From an uncultured bacterium (lineage in GTDB: Bacteria; Pseudomonadota; Alphaproteobacteria; CAISDR01): a stretch of DNA of 5,794 nucleotides. The notes under the pieces are model-generated. The model was given only the letters and a program-made list of their open reading frames with translations, was not told the DNA's origin and did no database searches. This document shows positions 1 to 5,516 of the stretch, piece by piece (the first letter of the stretch is position 1; each line of letters starts with the position of its first letter). A program made the position numbers and the translations under genes. The DNA is taken from the NCBI GenBank assembly GCA_903884125.1, contig CAISDR010000557.1:1-5794 (forward strand), given 5' to 3'.

Positions 1-71
1 CGCAAATCCTGACGCCGGGAATTATCAACGAAGCACTGGACCAGATGCCTCAAGCCCCATCGGCCAATTAG
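1..71 (+). CDS. Possible 3' end of an unidentified upstream gene (partial)
   Basis: Reading in the frame that starts at base 3 gives about 22 codons (beginning QILTPGIINEAL) that end at a TAG at 69-71. The other two plus frames either stop almost at once or give a less protein-like tail. The fragment is too short to recognise a family, and the gene would begin outside the window. It runs in the same direction as the rplM-rpsI operon but is separated from it by a promoter region, so it is probably a separate unit. The call rests only on an open frame with plausible amino-acid composition, so it could be non-coding. Confidence 0.35.
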   Translation, partial: QILTPGIINEALDQMPQAPSAN

Positions 72-72
72 C

Positions 73-86
73 GGTATTATAATACC
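73..86. repeat. Perfect 14-bp palindrome GGTATTATAATACC
   Basis: The 14 bases are exactly self-complementary about the midpoint 79/80. The site lies two bases after the stop of the putative upstream gene and about 50 bases before the candidate rplM -35 box. It contains TATAAT on both strands (78-83 on plus), so it could be a regulator dimer site, a -10 element, or both. No good -35 box lies 17 bp away on either strand. It has no unpaired loop and no U-tract, so it is not an intrinsic terminator. A role as an operator is inference. Confidence 0.45.
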
Positions 87-134
87 ACACACAAAATATA
101 TGCGGTTTATAAAGCTGTTTTAGTGGTTTGCGCG

Positions 135-163
135 TTGACATTTGCGCGCGATGTCCTTATTCA
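135..163 (+). promoter_or_regulatory. Candidate sigma70 promoter of rplM-rpsI
   Basis: A perfect TTGACA -35 box at 135-140 is followed after 17 bp by TATTCA at 158-163, a fair -10 match. Transcription would begin near position 170 and leave a leader of about 50 nt before the rplM start at 220. The location is right for the strong promoter expected of a ribosomal-protein operon. In E. coli, L13 represses its own operon through the leader mRNA, but nothing here shows directly that this leader does the same. Confidence 0.5.
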
Positions 164-219
164 CCCACCTCTCTCAAGCGTTGCCAATCCGGGTGACGCT
201 TTCAGATCAAGGTTGGCCT

Positions 220-690
220 ATGAAGACGTATTCCGCCAATGCGGCAGACGCGCAGGCAGCAAAGAAGTGGATCGTGATCGACGCCGAAGGTTTGGTGGTC
301 GGTCGCTTGGCTTCTCTGGTTGCATTGCGTTTGCGCGGCAAGCATCGCCCGCTTTATACCCCCCACATGGATACCGGCGACTTCGTGATTGTGGTCAATG
401 CCGAAAAGGTCGTGTTCACGGGCAATAAGGCGGTCAAGAAAAACTATTATTACCACACCGGTTTTCCGGGCGGGATTAAAGAACGCCGCGCCGACAAGAT
501 CCTGGCGGGCAAGCACCCGGAACGGATCGTTGAAAAGGCTGTGGAACGGATGCTGCCGGAAGGTCCGCTGGGCAATAAGATGCTCACCCACCTGATGGTC
601 TATAAAGGCCCGAACCACCCGCATGAAGCCCAACAGCCGGTGGCATTGGATATCGCATCCATGAACCGCAAGAATAAGGTGAGCGCATAA
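220..690 (+). CDS. rplM: 50S ribosomal protein L13
   Basis: This encodes ribosomal protein uL13, an early-assembling 23S rRNA-binding protein of the large subunit. The 156-residue product has the family signatures in order: KKWIVIDAEGLVVGRLAS (about 15-32), LRGKHRPLYTPHMDTGD (38-54), the HTGFPGGI block (79-86), MLPEGPLG (111-118) and the near-C-terminal VYKGPNHPHEAQQP segment (127-140). The open frame can be extended upstream to a TTG at 142, but family length and the AAGG Shine-Dalgarno at 209-212, seven bases before ATG 220, support the internal start. The stop is one base from the rpsI start, so the two genes form a tight operon and are probably translationally coupled. Nothing appears truncated, and the identification is secure. 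Confidence 0.98.
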   Translation: MKTYSANAADAQAAKKWIVIDAEGLVVGRLASLVALRLRGKHRPLYTPHMDTGDFVIVVNAEKVVFTGNKAVKKNYYYHTGFPGGIKERRADKILAGKHPERIVEKAVERMLPEGPLGNKMLTHLMVYKGPNHPHEAQQPVALDIASMNRKNKVSA

Positions 691-691
691 C

Positions 692-1177
692 ATGGCCGAA
701 GCGCGCATTCTGCAGGACCTTAAGGGTCTTTCCACCGGCGCTGTCGCCTCATCCACGCGCGCCGAACCCGGCGAACGCACGGTTGACGCCCAGGGTCGTT
801 CCTATGCCACCGGCAAGCGCAAGAACGCGGTCGCCCGCGTTTGGGTCATGCCCGGCAAAGGCAAGTTCACCATCAATGGCAAGGACGGGGATGCTTACTT
901 TGCACGTCCCGTGCTGCGCATGATCGTGCGTCAGCCCTTTGACGTCACCCAGCGTAACGGCCAGTTCGACGTGTTCTGCACGGTCGTCGGCGGTGGTCTG
1001 TCCGGACAGGCCGGGGCGGTCCGCCACGGCATTTCCAAGGCACTGACCTATTTTGAACCGGGCCTGCGCCCGGCACTCAAGGCCGAAGGGTTCCTGACCC
1101 GTGACAGCCGCGTGGTCGAACGCAAGAAATATGGCAAGGCAAAAGCCCGCCGCAGCTTCCAGTTCTCCAAGCGCTAA
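692..1177 (+). CDS. rpsI: 30S ribosomal protein S9
   Basis: This encodes ribosomal protein uS9 of the small subunit, whose basic C-terminal tail reaches the P-site tRNA. The 161-residue product has about 35 extra N-terminal residues compared with the roughly 130-residue E. coli protein, a length usual for alphaproteobacterial S9. The conserved core starts at YATGKRKNAVARVW (39-52). It continues through the GGGLSGQAGAVRHGISKAL block (100-118) and LTRDSRVVERKKYGK (135-149), and ends with the universally conserved SKR tail. The ATG lies one base after the rplM TAA. Its ribosome-binding site, AAGGTGAG at 676-683, sits inside the end of rplM, which fits coupled expression. A strong terminator follows at 1208-1235. 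Confidence 0.98.
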   Translation: MAEARILQDLKGLSTGAVASSTRAEPGERTVDAQGRSYATGKRKNAVARVWVMPGKGKFTINGKDGDAYFARPVLRMIVRQPFDVTQRNGQFDVFCTVVGGGLSGQAGAVRHGISKALTYFEPGLRPALKAEGFLTRDSRVVERKKYGKAKARRSFQFSKR

Positions 1178-1207
1178 TCGCCTGGCTGGTCTGGGTGCCA
1201 AAAATCA

Positions 1208-1235
1208 GGGCCGTCCAGTTGGGCGGCCCTTTTTT
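1208..1235 (+). terminator. Rho-independent terminator of rplM-rpsI, possibly bidirectional
   Basis: GGGCCGTCC (1208-1216) pairs with GGGCGGCCC (1221-1229) to give a 9-bp GC-rich stem with one G-U pair and a 4-nt AGTT loop. Six T residues follow at 1230-1235. On the minus strand the same hairpin is followed by TGATTTTT (from A residues at 1200-1204), so it could also end transcription of the convergent AbiV-like gene, which stops at 1247. Confidence 0.93.
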
Positions 1236-1246
1236 ATTTCCGGGTT

Positions 1247-1867
1247 CTACATTGTCGAGGATGGTTCGTCCGGCAGATCAGTTGCATTGAATGCCAAAAC
1301 AGCGTCTGCCGCCGGAGAGATACCTGCCTTAAGCGTCCTGTCAGACATCCACAAGCCGATTTCCTGCTCCGAAATGGGTTCATCGCCCCACATGGCAATG
1401 GCGCTATCCAGAATGGATCTTGCCAGATTGGCATCGATGATATCCCAAGGTGCACGCCATTTGCCCTTGTCAACGAAATCGGTGTAGCAGGCGATCTGTT
1501 TAAGGGCGTCAAGCGTTGCTGCGCGGATATTTTCAGTTGCCACATCGCCGGGTTCGGCTTCCAAAGGCGCATTGAGTACCGCCATATCCGGCGGTAATTT
1601 CCAGCCTGAATTTCTGGCCTGGTGGCTTCGAAACTCTTTCCAGATCATTTCAAATTCGTCGCCCTTTGCCGCAACGGTGAAACGGCGCAGAACCAGCGCC
1701 TTTCCGCGCTCGCCAATGGCCAGAATGGCCAGCGCAGCGGATGATGGATAGCGCTCGTGCGAAAACAATATGCGCGCGTCCTGAATAAGGCGTCGTGCAT
1801 TGGTCTGTGCCAGTTGAATTCCGGATACTATGTCCTCAGGCAGTAGCGGCCCGTCATAGGAAGTCAT
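1247..1867 (-). CDS. AbiV-like (HEPN-type) protein
   Basis: This 206-residue, mostly helical protein has no signal peptide or membrane segment. Its N-terminal half resembles the HEPN-type AbiV family. It has a helix with TNARRLIQDARIL (22-34), then SSAALAILAIGERGKAL (42-58), corresponding to the family's alanine-rich helix ending in an acidic-x-GK motif, then EFRSHQARN (78-86), matching the F-x-x-H-x-x-K/R segment. Lactococcal AbiV blocks phage development and affects translation, but many chromosomal relatives have no tested role. ATG 1865-1867 is preceded by GAAAGG (1877-1882 on plus) nine bases away. It is transcribed alone toward the ribosomal operon and shares the terminator at 1208-1235. 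An RxxxxH (R32-H37) is present, but it lies in the first helix rather than at the usual HEPN catalytic position, so nuclease activity cannot be claimed. Family membership is fairly likely. An antiphage function is unproven. Confidence 0.72.
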   Translation of the reverse strand: MTSYDGPLLPEDIVSGIQLAQTNARRLIQDARILFSHERYPSSAALAILAIGERGKALVLRRFTVAAKGDEFEMIWKEFRSHQARNSGWKLPPDMAVLNAPLEAEPGDVATENIRAATLDALKQIACYTDFVDKGKWRAPWDIIDANLARSILDSAIAMWGDEPISEQEIGLWMSDRTLKAGISPAADAVLAFNATDLPDEPSSTM

Positions 1868-1916
1868 TTTCGACTGCCTTTCACATAGACGAAAAGTTGC
1901 GATTTTTCTCAGCGGG

Positions 1917-1933
1917 CGGATTTTTCAAATCCG
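1917..1933. repeat. Inverted repeat CGGATTT-TTC-AAATCCG
   Basis: This is a perfect 7-bp inverted repeat around a 3-nt centre. It lies about 50 bp upstream of the AbiV-like start codon, so in that gene's direction it would fall in the 5' leader or promoter-proximal DNA. The octamer GATTTTTC occurs both inside it (1919-1926) and again at 1901-1908. It could be an operator or a leader hairpin. No U-tract follows it on the minus strand. Confidence 0.4.
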
Positions 1934-1951
1934 GCATGCGAGTGGCCTTCA

Positions 1952-1966
1952 GGTTATAGGGTAACC
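1952..1966. repeat. Inverted repeat GGTTA-TAGGG-TAACC overlapping a possible minus-strand -10
   Basis: This perfect 5-bp inverted repeat with a 5-nt spacer has the shape of a small dimeric operator. On the minus strand it contains TATAAC (1953-1958 on plus), a reasonable -10 candidate for the AbiV-like gene, although no clear -35 box lies at standard distance. A bound regulator here would occlude that promoter. This is inference from layout only. Confidence 0.3.
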
Positions 1967-2036
1967 GTGAAAAAGCGACTGGCGGTTTCTACCCATAGAC
2001 AAACCATGAAATATCGCTCTGTCTCGGTGCAGGTTG

Positions 2037-2056
2037 GACCTAGCTGTCAATAGGTC
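2037..2056. repeat. Inverted repeat GACCTA-N8-TAGGTC
   Basis: Perfect 6-bp arms are separated by 8 bases, about 45 bp upstream of the candidate -35 box of the small exported protein gene. A direct repeat of GATCAG follows (2085-2090 and 2093-2098), directly abutting that -35 box. The spacing suits binding of a dimeric activator or repressor on one DNA face. No regulator gene is adjacent. Confidence 0.35.
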
Positions 2057-2099
2057 TGGCAAATAAATGTGCCACGCCAGTAGGGATCAGGCGATCAGT

Positions 2100-2128
2100 T
2101 TGGTCGACTTGGGTACATATGCTATTAT
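2100..2128 (+). promoter_or_regulatory. Candidate extended -10 promoter of the small exported protein gene
   Basis: TTGGTC at 2100-2105 is followed after 17 bp by TATTAT at 2123-2128. The -10 is preceded by TGC (2120-2122), the TGn extension that compensates for a weak -35. Transcription would start near 2135, giving a short leader that holds the strong GAGGAG ribosome-binding site at 2141-2146, six bases before the ATG at 2153. Confidence 0.55.
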
Positions 2129-2152
2129 CAGTAAATCGACGAGGAGCATTTC

Positions 2153-2536
2153 ATGTCATTGCGTGTTTTGTGTCAGGCCGGATTATGGCTGCTATATGGG
2201 GCATTGGCTGGTGCTACGATGGCAGCCGAACCGCCAGGTGCTGATCTGTCCAAACCACTGACGGCGCGCCCGGCACCTGATCCGGAAGAAATCACGGTCA
2301 CAGGCAAATCCCGATTTCAAATGGAAGTCGAAGCCCACAAGCGGGAACTGGCCAAGCTGGAGCGTATGTTTCGCGATCCCGGACCTGTGCCGCTTTTTTC
2401 CGATCACTATCTGCCGGGCACGAATACAATGGATCCCTCGACCTGGGACAGTCGTGCCAACGGCGTCGATCCGCAACGCGCCCATCTGTTCGACAAGGTT
2501 ACCAGCGAGGCGGTGCGGGGCCATTCAGCCTGGTAG
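2153..2536 (+). CDS. Small exported protein of unknown function with TonB-box-like motif
   Basis: This is a 127-residue protein that I do not recognise. Residues 1-25 form a Sec-type signal peptide: one early arginine, a hydrophobic core GLWLLYGALAGA, and possible signal peptidase sites after A21 (AGA|T) or A24/A25. The mature part begins with a proline-rich linker, then PEEITVTGKSR (44-54), which resembles the TonB box and start of the plug in TonB-dependent receptors. A charged, probably helical stretch follows (MEVEAHKRELAKLERMF, 57-73), then a Pro/Asp/Ser-rich tail. There are no transmembrane segments after the signal and only one cysteine, in the signal region, without a lipobox. A strong GAGGAG ribosome-binding site and an extended -10 promoter support expression. 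It probably acts in the periplasm. It converges on the hydrolase gene with only 14 bp between the stops. Confidence 0.8.
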   Translation: MSLRVLCQAGLWLLYGALAGATMAAEPPGADLSKPLTARPAPDPEEITVTGKSRFQMEVEAHKRELAKLERMFRDPGPVPLFSDHYLPGTNTMDPSTWDSRANGVDPQRAHLFDKVTSEAVRGHSAW

Positions 2537-2550
2537 AGCGTATGATCGGG

Positions 2551-3420
2551 CTATGCTGCAACCCCATGGGCTGCAAACCAGGCCAGTAATTTCGCCCAGG
2601 CGTCTTTTGCAGCCTCCGGCCGATAACTTGGTCGATAGTCCGCATTGAATCCATGGGGTGCATCAGGATAGACAATGATTTCTGATGTACCACCCGCTGC
2701 GTTGATAGCCGCGCGCATTTTTTCCAGGCCTTCGATTGGTATGCCCATATCCTGTCCACCATAAAGGCCCAGCACAGCGCCCTTTATCTTTGCCACCTGA
2801 TCCAGTGGGTGTGTGGGGCGCAACGCGTCTGATTTGCCCACGACCGAGCCATACCAAGCACCACCGGCTTTGACAGCCGGGTTATGGGCGGCATATAGCC
2901 AGGTGATCCGGCCGCCCCAGCAAAAGCCGGTAATAGCCAATCGGGCTGTATCGCCTTTGCCTTTTGCCTTTGCCCATTCAGCCGTAGAATCCAGATCGGC
3001 CATCACCTGGGCGTCCGGCACTTTGGATACGACATCCGTTATCAGGGTCTGTATATCTTCAATCAGAGCCGGGTTGCCCTGACGGGCATAAAGTGACGGG
3101 GCAACCGCCAGATATCCCAGTTTGGCAAAACGTCTGCACAGATCCTTGATGTGTTCATGGACACCAAAAATTTCCTGCACAACCAGAATGGTCGGAAACG
3201 TGCCCTTGCGATCGGGCCGGGCAAAATAGGCTGGGATCAGACCGGATACGACGGGAATTTTTACTTCGCCTGCCACAAGGCCCTTGGTGTCGGTGGTGAT
3301 GACATCAGCCGATACCGGCTGAACCGCTGCGGCAAAGCCCGCCGCAAGTGTTGTGAACGCAAAGGCCCTGCGGCTTAACGGGGCAAGGCGTGCTGCAATC
3401 GGTTCAGCAAGGTCGGTCAT
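2551..3420 (-). CDS. Tat-exported dienelactone hydrolase family protein (YsgA-like)
   Basis: This 289-residue alpha/beta hydrolase belongs to the dienelactone hydrolase family, which hydrolyses lactone or ester bonds with a cysteine nucleophile. The triad is visible: C167 in GFCWGGR, D224 in YGGQDMGIP and H256 in APHGFNADYRPSY. E83 in VVQEIFGVHEHI matches the glutamate that modulates the cysteine in the Pseudomonas enzyme. The VQEIFGVHEHIKDLCRR, GFCWGGRITWLYAAHNP and FNADYRPSY blocks closely match my memory of E. coli YsgA. Unlike that protein it has an N-terminal SRRAFAF motif (16-22), a hydrophobic stretch and a QPVSA|D cleavage site near 38, a convincing Tat signal. It is therefore probably folded in the cytoplasm and exported. 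The ATG is preceded by AAAGGA seven bases away. It lies 31 bp downstream of the enoyl-CoA hydratase gene in the same direction, so co-transcription is likely. The substrate is unknown. Confidence 0.93.
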   Translation of the reverse strand: MTDLAEPIAARLAPLSRRAFAFTTLAAGFAAAVQPVSADVITTDTKGLVAGEVKIPVVSGLIPAYFARPDRKGTFPTILVVQEIFGVHEHIKDLCRRFAKLGYLAVAPSLYARQGNPALIEDIQTLITDVVSKVPDAQVMADLDSTAEWAKAKGKGDTARLAITGFCWGGRITWLYAAHNPAVKAGGAWYGSVVGKSDALRPTHPLDQVAKIKGAVLGLYGGQDMGIPIEGLEKMRAAINAAGGTSEIIVYPDAPHGFNADYRPSYRPEAAKDAWAKLLAWFAAHGVAA

Positions 3421-3451
3421 TGGTTCGTCCTTTGATCGTTATTCGGTCGGC

Positions 3452-4249
3452 TTATTTGCCGGTGAAACTGGCGGCACGCTTGCCCAAAAATGCACTTACG
3501 CCTTCAATGAAATCCTTTGAACGTCCGGCCTGACGCTGCATCACGGCTTCATTGTGCAATTGTTCTTCATACGAATTATCCAGACTGTCCCAATATGCGC
3601 GGCGTATCAGGGCCAGCGCGACCGTTGGACCTGCAGCCAGTTCTTCAGCCAGTTGGCGCGCGTTTGCCATCAATTCGCCGTCATCATACACCCGGTTGAT
3701 CAGTCCCCATTCCAGCGCGCGTTCGGCAGGCAGCTTTTCACCCATCAGTGATAATTCCATTGCGCGTGCCCGCCCCAAAAGACGGGGCAGCAACCAGGTT
3801 GAACCGCCATCCGGGATCAGTCCAATTCGACGAAACGCCTGCAGGAAATAGGCAGAACGCGCCACAAGGATCATGTCGCCCATCAGTGCGAAGCTCATGC
3901 CGACACCGGCCGCCGCACCATTCACTGCAGTGACGATCGGCATTTTCAGTTCACGCAGGCGCAGCAATAACGGATGATACCATTCTTCCAATACTGCGCC
4001 GGCATCCATCTGTCCGGTATTGGGATCACGTCTTTCGCCGTCGGCCAGATTGGCACCGGCGCAAAATCCGCGGCCCGTGCCGGTGATCAACAGACAGCGC
4101 GCACCATTGGCCGGATCTTCGATCCGCGACATGGCATCGCGCAATTCGCGCAACATGGCCAGGGACACCGAGTTCATCGCCCCCGGATCGTTAAAGGCAA
4201 GTGTGGCGACGGCGCCATCAAATGACAGCGTGATTTTCTCGTAACTCAT
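3452..4249 (-). CDS. Enoyl-CoA hydratase/isomerase family protein, PaaG-like
   Basis: This 265-residue protein is a full-length crotonase-superfamily member acting on acyl-CoA thioesters in the cytoplasm. The two oxyanion-hole loops are GFCAGANLAD (61-70) and VNGAAAGVGMSFALMGD (109-125). Where hydratases carry the first catalytic glutamate (the GCE motif), this protein has GMS. The second active-site region reads RIGLIPDGGSTWLLPR (141-156), with D147. That LIPD-x-G-x-TWLLPR arrangement is typical of PaaG-type 1,2-epoxyphenylacetyl-CoA isomerases and relatives, so isomerisation is more likely than hydration. The C-terminal helical region ends in the family's FIEGVSAFLGKR. Its ATG follows AAGGAAG about ten bases upstream. 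No other phenylacetate (paa) genes are in the window, so the physiological substrate is open. It is probably co-transcribed with the downstream hydrolase. Confidence 0.93.
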   Translation of the reverse strand: MSYEKITLSFDGAVATLAFNDPGAMNSVSLAMLRELRDAMSRIEDPANGARCLLITGTGRGFCAGANLADGERRDPNTGQMDAGAVLEEWYHPLLLRLRELKMPIVTAVNGAAAGVGMSFALMGDMILVARSAYFLQAFRRIGLIPDGGSTWLLPRLLGRARAMELSLMGEKLPAERALEWGLINRVYDDGELMANARQLAEELAAGPTVALALIRRAYWDSLDNSYEEQLHNEAVMQRQAGRSKDFIEGVSAFLGKRAASFTGK

Positions 4250-4275
4250 AATGTAGAGACTTCCTTCCCCATTGA

Positions 4276-4294
4276 AGGTCCAAATGCAGGACCT
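4276..4294. repeat. Inverted repeat AGGTCC-N7-GGACCT
   Basis: Perfect 6-bp arms around a 7-nt loop lie about 27 bp upstream of the start codon of the enoyl-CoA hydratase gene, in the 99-bp gap after the diguanylate cyclase gene. In RNA it would form a short hairpin just before the ribosome-binding site. No T-run follows on either strand, so a terminator is unlikely. A regulatory site is possible. Confidence 0.35.
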
Positions 4295-4329
4295 GATCCA
4301 GTCTTATGCAGAATTCAGTTTAAATGATC

Positions 4330-4341
4330 GGCAATATTGCC
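4330..4341. repeat. Perfect 12-bp palindrome GGCAATATTGCC
   Basis: Exact dyad symmetry is found eight bases downstream of the diguanylate cyclase stop codon and about 80 bp upstream of the enoyl-CoA hydratase start. With no loop it would be a poor terminator but a plausible site for a dimeric regulator of the downstream acyl-CoA gene. No regulator gene is adjacent, and no clear -35/-10 pair could be fixed around it. Confidence 0.35.
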
Positions 4342-4348
4342 AACCCGG

Positions 4349-5419
4349 TCAATGGGCGGCCATCTCAGCAGACTTGAGTCCGCTGGATTTCGCTTCGACC
4401 TCGGTTGCAACCCGGTTGCGGCCACCAGCCTTGGCCGCATAAAGGGCTGCGTCGGCGCGCGCGACAAACTGGGCAACGGATTCACCGGGAACGTAAATCG
4501 AAATGCCCATCGACGTTGTGATTTTTGATAATTGTTCGCCGGTCGTTCGTTTTATGATTTTGCGGCTTTCAATCGTGCGCCGAATTCGGTCCGCGATCAT
4601 AACAGCTGCGGTAATATCTGTATCCGGGAACAAGATGGCGAACTCATCGCCCCCAAAGCGCGCGGCCATCGCGCGGCTGGGAATATTTTCCGAGATGGAT
4701 TTGGCGACAATGCGCAACACCTGATCGCCCAGGGCATGTCCGTACTGGTCATTGAATTGCTTAAAATGATCCACATCACCAAACAGCAGCGCCAGGGGCG
4801 CATCGTCCCGTGCTGACGATTCCGTACACATTTTCACATTGTCTTCAAATCCCTTGCGGTTGGCCAGCTGGGTCAATGCGTCGGTGTTTGCTTCCCGCCG
4901 GGCCTTGGCCAGATTTTCGCGCAGGCCTGCAACCTCGTCGGTAAAACCGTGAAGGGATTCTTCCAGGCGCTGATTTTTGTTTTGCATTTCGTGGGTGGAG
5001 CGGATCAGGCTGGCAACAATTTCCGTCAATGGTGGTTTGGGTCCACCAAGGCCAGCATTGGCATTGGTCAGGCTGACCCCATAGGCCTTGGCCCCGCGTT
5101 CCGCTTCGGCGACCATTGCCAGCACGCGGTCCATTTCCGCCTGCATTTTCGCCCCGGCCTCATCAAACTGTAAAACGTTCTCCCGCTTTGCCACGTATCT
5201 TGAATAAAGGTCAGTCAGTGCGAATGCGCCCGAAATTTCATTTCGGTTTATCAGTCTTTCGACCTCGGCGGTCAGCGCCTCGTTTGTGCCGGACGCGTAC
5301 AGATACAAAAGGGCGTAATTCTCCGGAATGGGGGCAATATTGTATTTTGCCATGATTTTGAATGCGGCATTGCCGGTAGCCCGTGCCAGTTCAATTTCGC
5401 CCGCAATTTCATTGCTCAC
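4349..5419 (-). CDS. Cytoplasmic diguanylate cyclase (GGDEF domain protein)
   Basis: This 356-residue protein likely makes cyclic di-GMP from two GTP. The N-terminal region (about 11-75) contains IAPIPENYALLYLYASG (28-44), a segment I associate with soluble alphaproteobacterial GGDEF proteins. A coiled-coil linker (about 136-178) follows, then the catalytic domain opening with DALTQLANRKGFE (180-192). By alignment to PleD, D215 (in GDVDHFK) and D258 would bind metal, and N223 and D232 would contact guanine. The signature RFGGDEF ends at F260, so the active site is intact. The RxxD inhibitory site expected just before GGDEF is absent (PSRA, 247-250). No membrane segment is present and no EAL domain follows. 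The start codon is GTG (5417-5419), with CGAGG six bases upstream and no better in-frame start. The activating signal is unknown. Confidence 0.95.
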   Translation of the reverse strand: MSNEIAGEIELARATGNAAFKIMAKYNIAPIPENYALLYLYASGTNEALTAEVERLINRNEISGAFALTDLYSRYVAKRENVLQFDEAGAKMQAEMDRVLAMVAEAERGAKAYGVSLTNANAGLGGPKPPLTEIVASLIRSTHEMQNKNQRLEESLHGFTDEVAGLRENLAKARREANTDALTQLANRKGFEDNVKMCTESSARDDAPLALLFGDVDHFKQFNDQYGHALGDQVLRIVAKSISENIPSRAMAARFGGDEFAILFPDTDITAAVMIADRIRRTIESRKIIKRTTGEQLSKITTSMGISIYVPGESVAQFVARADAALYAAKAGGRNRVATEVEAKSSGLKSAEMAAH

Positions 5420-5516
5420 ATGACACCTCGAGCGGAAGTAAAAGCGTAAGTTATACCTATAGTTATCCGAAGCATTGTCGGCCTGTTGAAACTAGCAAAC
5501 AGCAAAATTCTAAAAT

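Noticed and set aside
142..219. N-terminal extension of L13 from the TTG at 142
   Set aside because: The 26 added residues do not fit L13, overlap the likely promoter -10 region, and the ATG at 220 has a proper ribosome-binding site and gives the family length.
202..780. 192-codon minus-strand open frame opposite rplM
   Set aside because: It is antisense to a certain gene and crosses into rpsI, with no ribosome-binding site or recognisable motif.
749..1201. Long minus-strand open frame opposite rpsI
   Set aside because: It lies entirely over a certain ribosomal gene and its product resembles no family; it is a shadow of biased codon use.
1337..1867. Catalytic HEPN RNase motif RxxxxH (R32-H37) in the AbiV-like protein
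   Set aside because: The match falls in the first helix, not at the usual C-terminal helix position of HEPN nucleases, so it is likely coincidental.
2067..2261. Possible small plus-strand gene in the spacer before the exported protein
   Set aside because: Its start lies upstream of the promoter, it lacks a ribosome-binding site, and it overlaps the better-supported gene at 2153.
2500..2535. TACCAG...CTGGTA as a terminator between the convergent genes
   Set aside because: The arms are only 6 bp with a 24-nt loop and no T-tract on either strand, and most of it is inside coding sequence.
5480..5510. CTGTT...AACAG as a terminator after the glycosyltransferase gene
   Set aside because: The stem is only 5 bp with a 10-nt loop and no U-tract follows on the minus strand.
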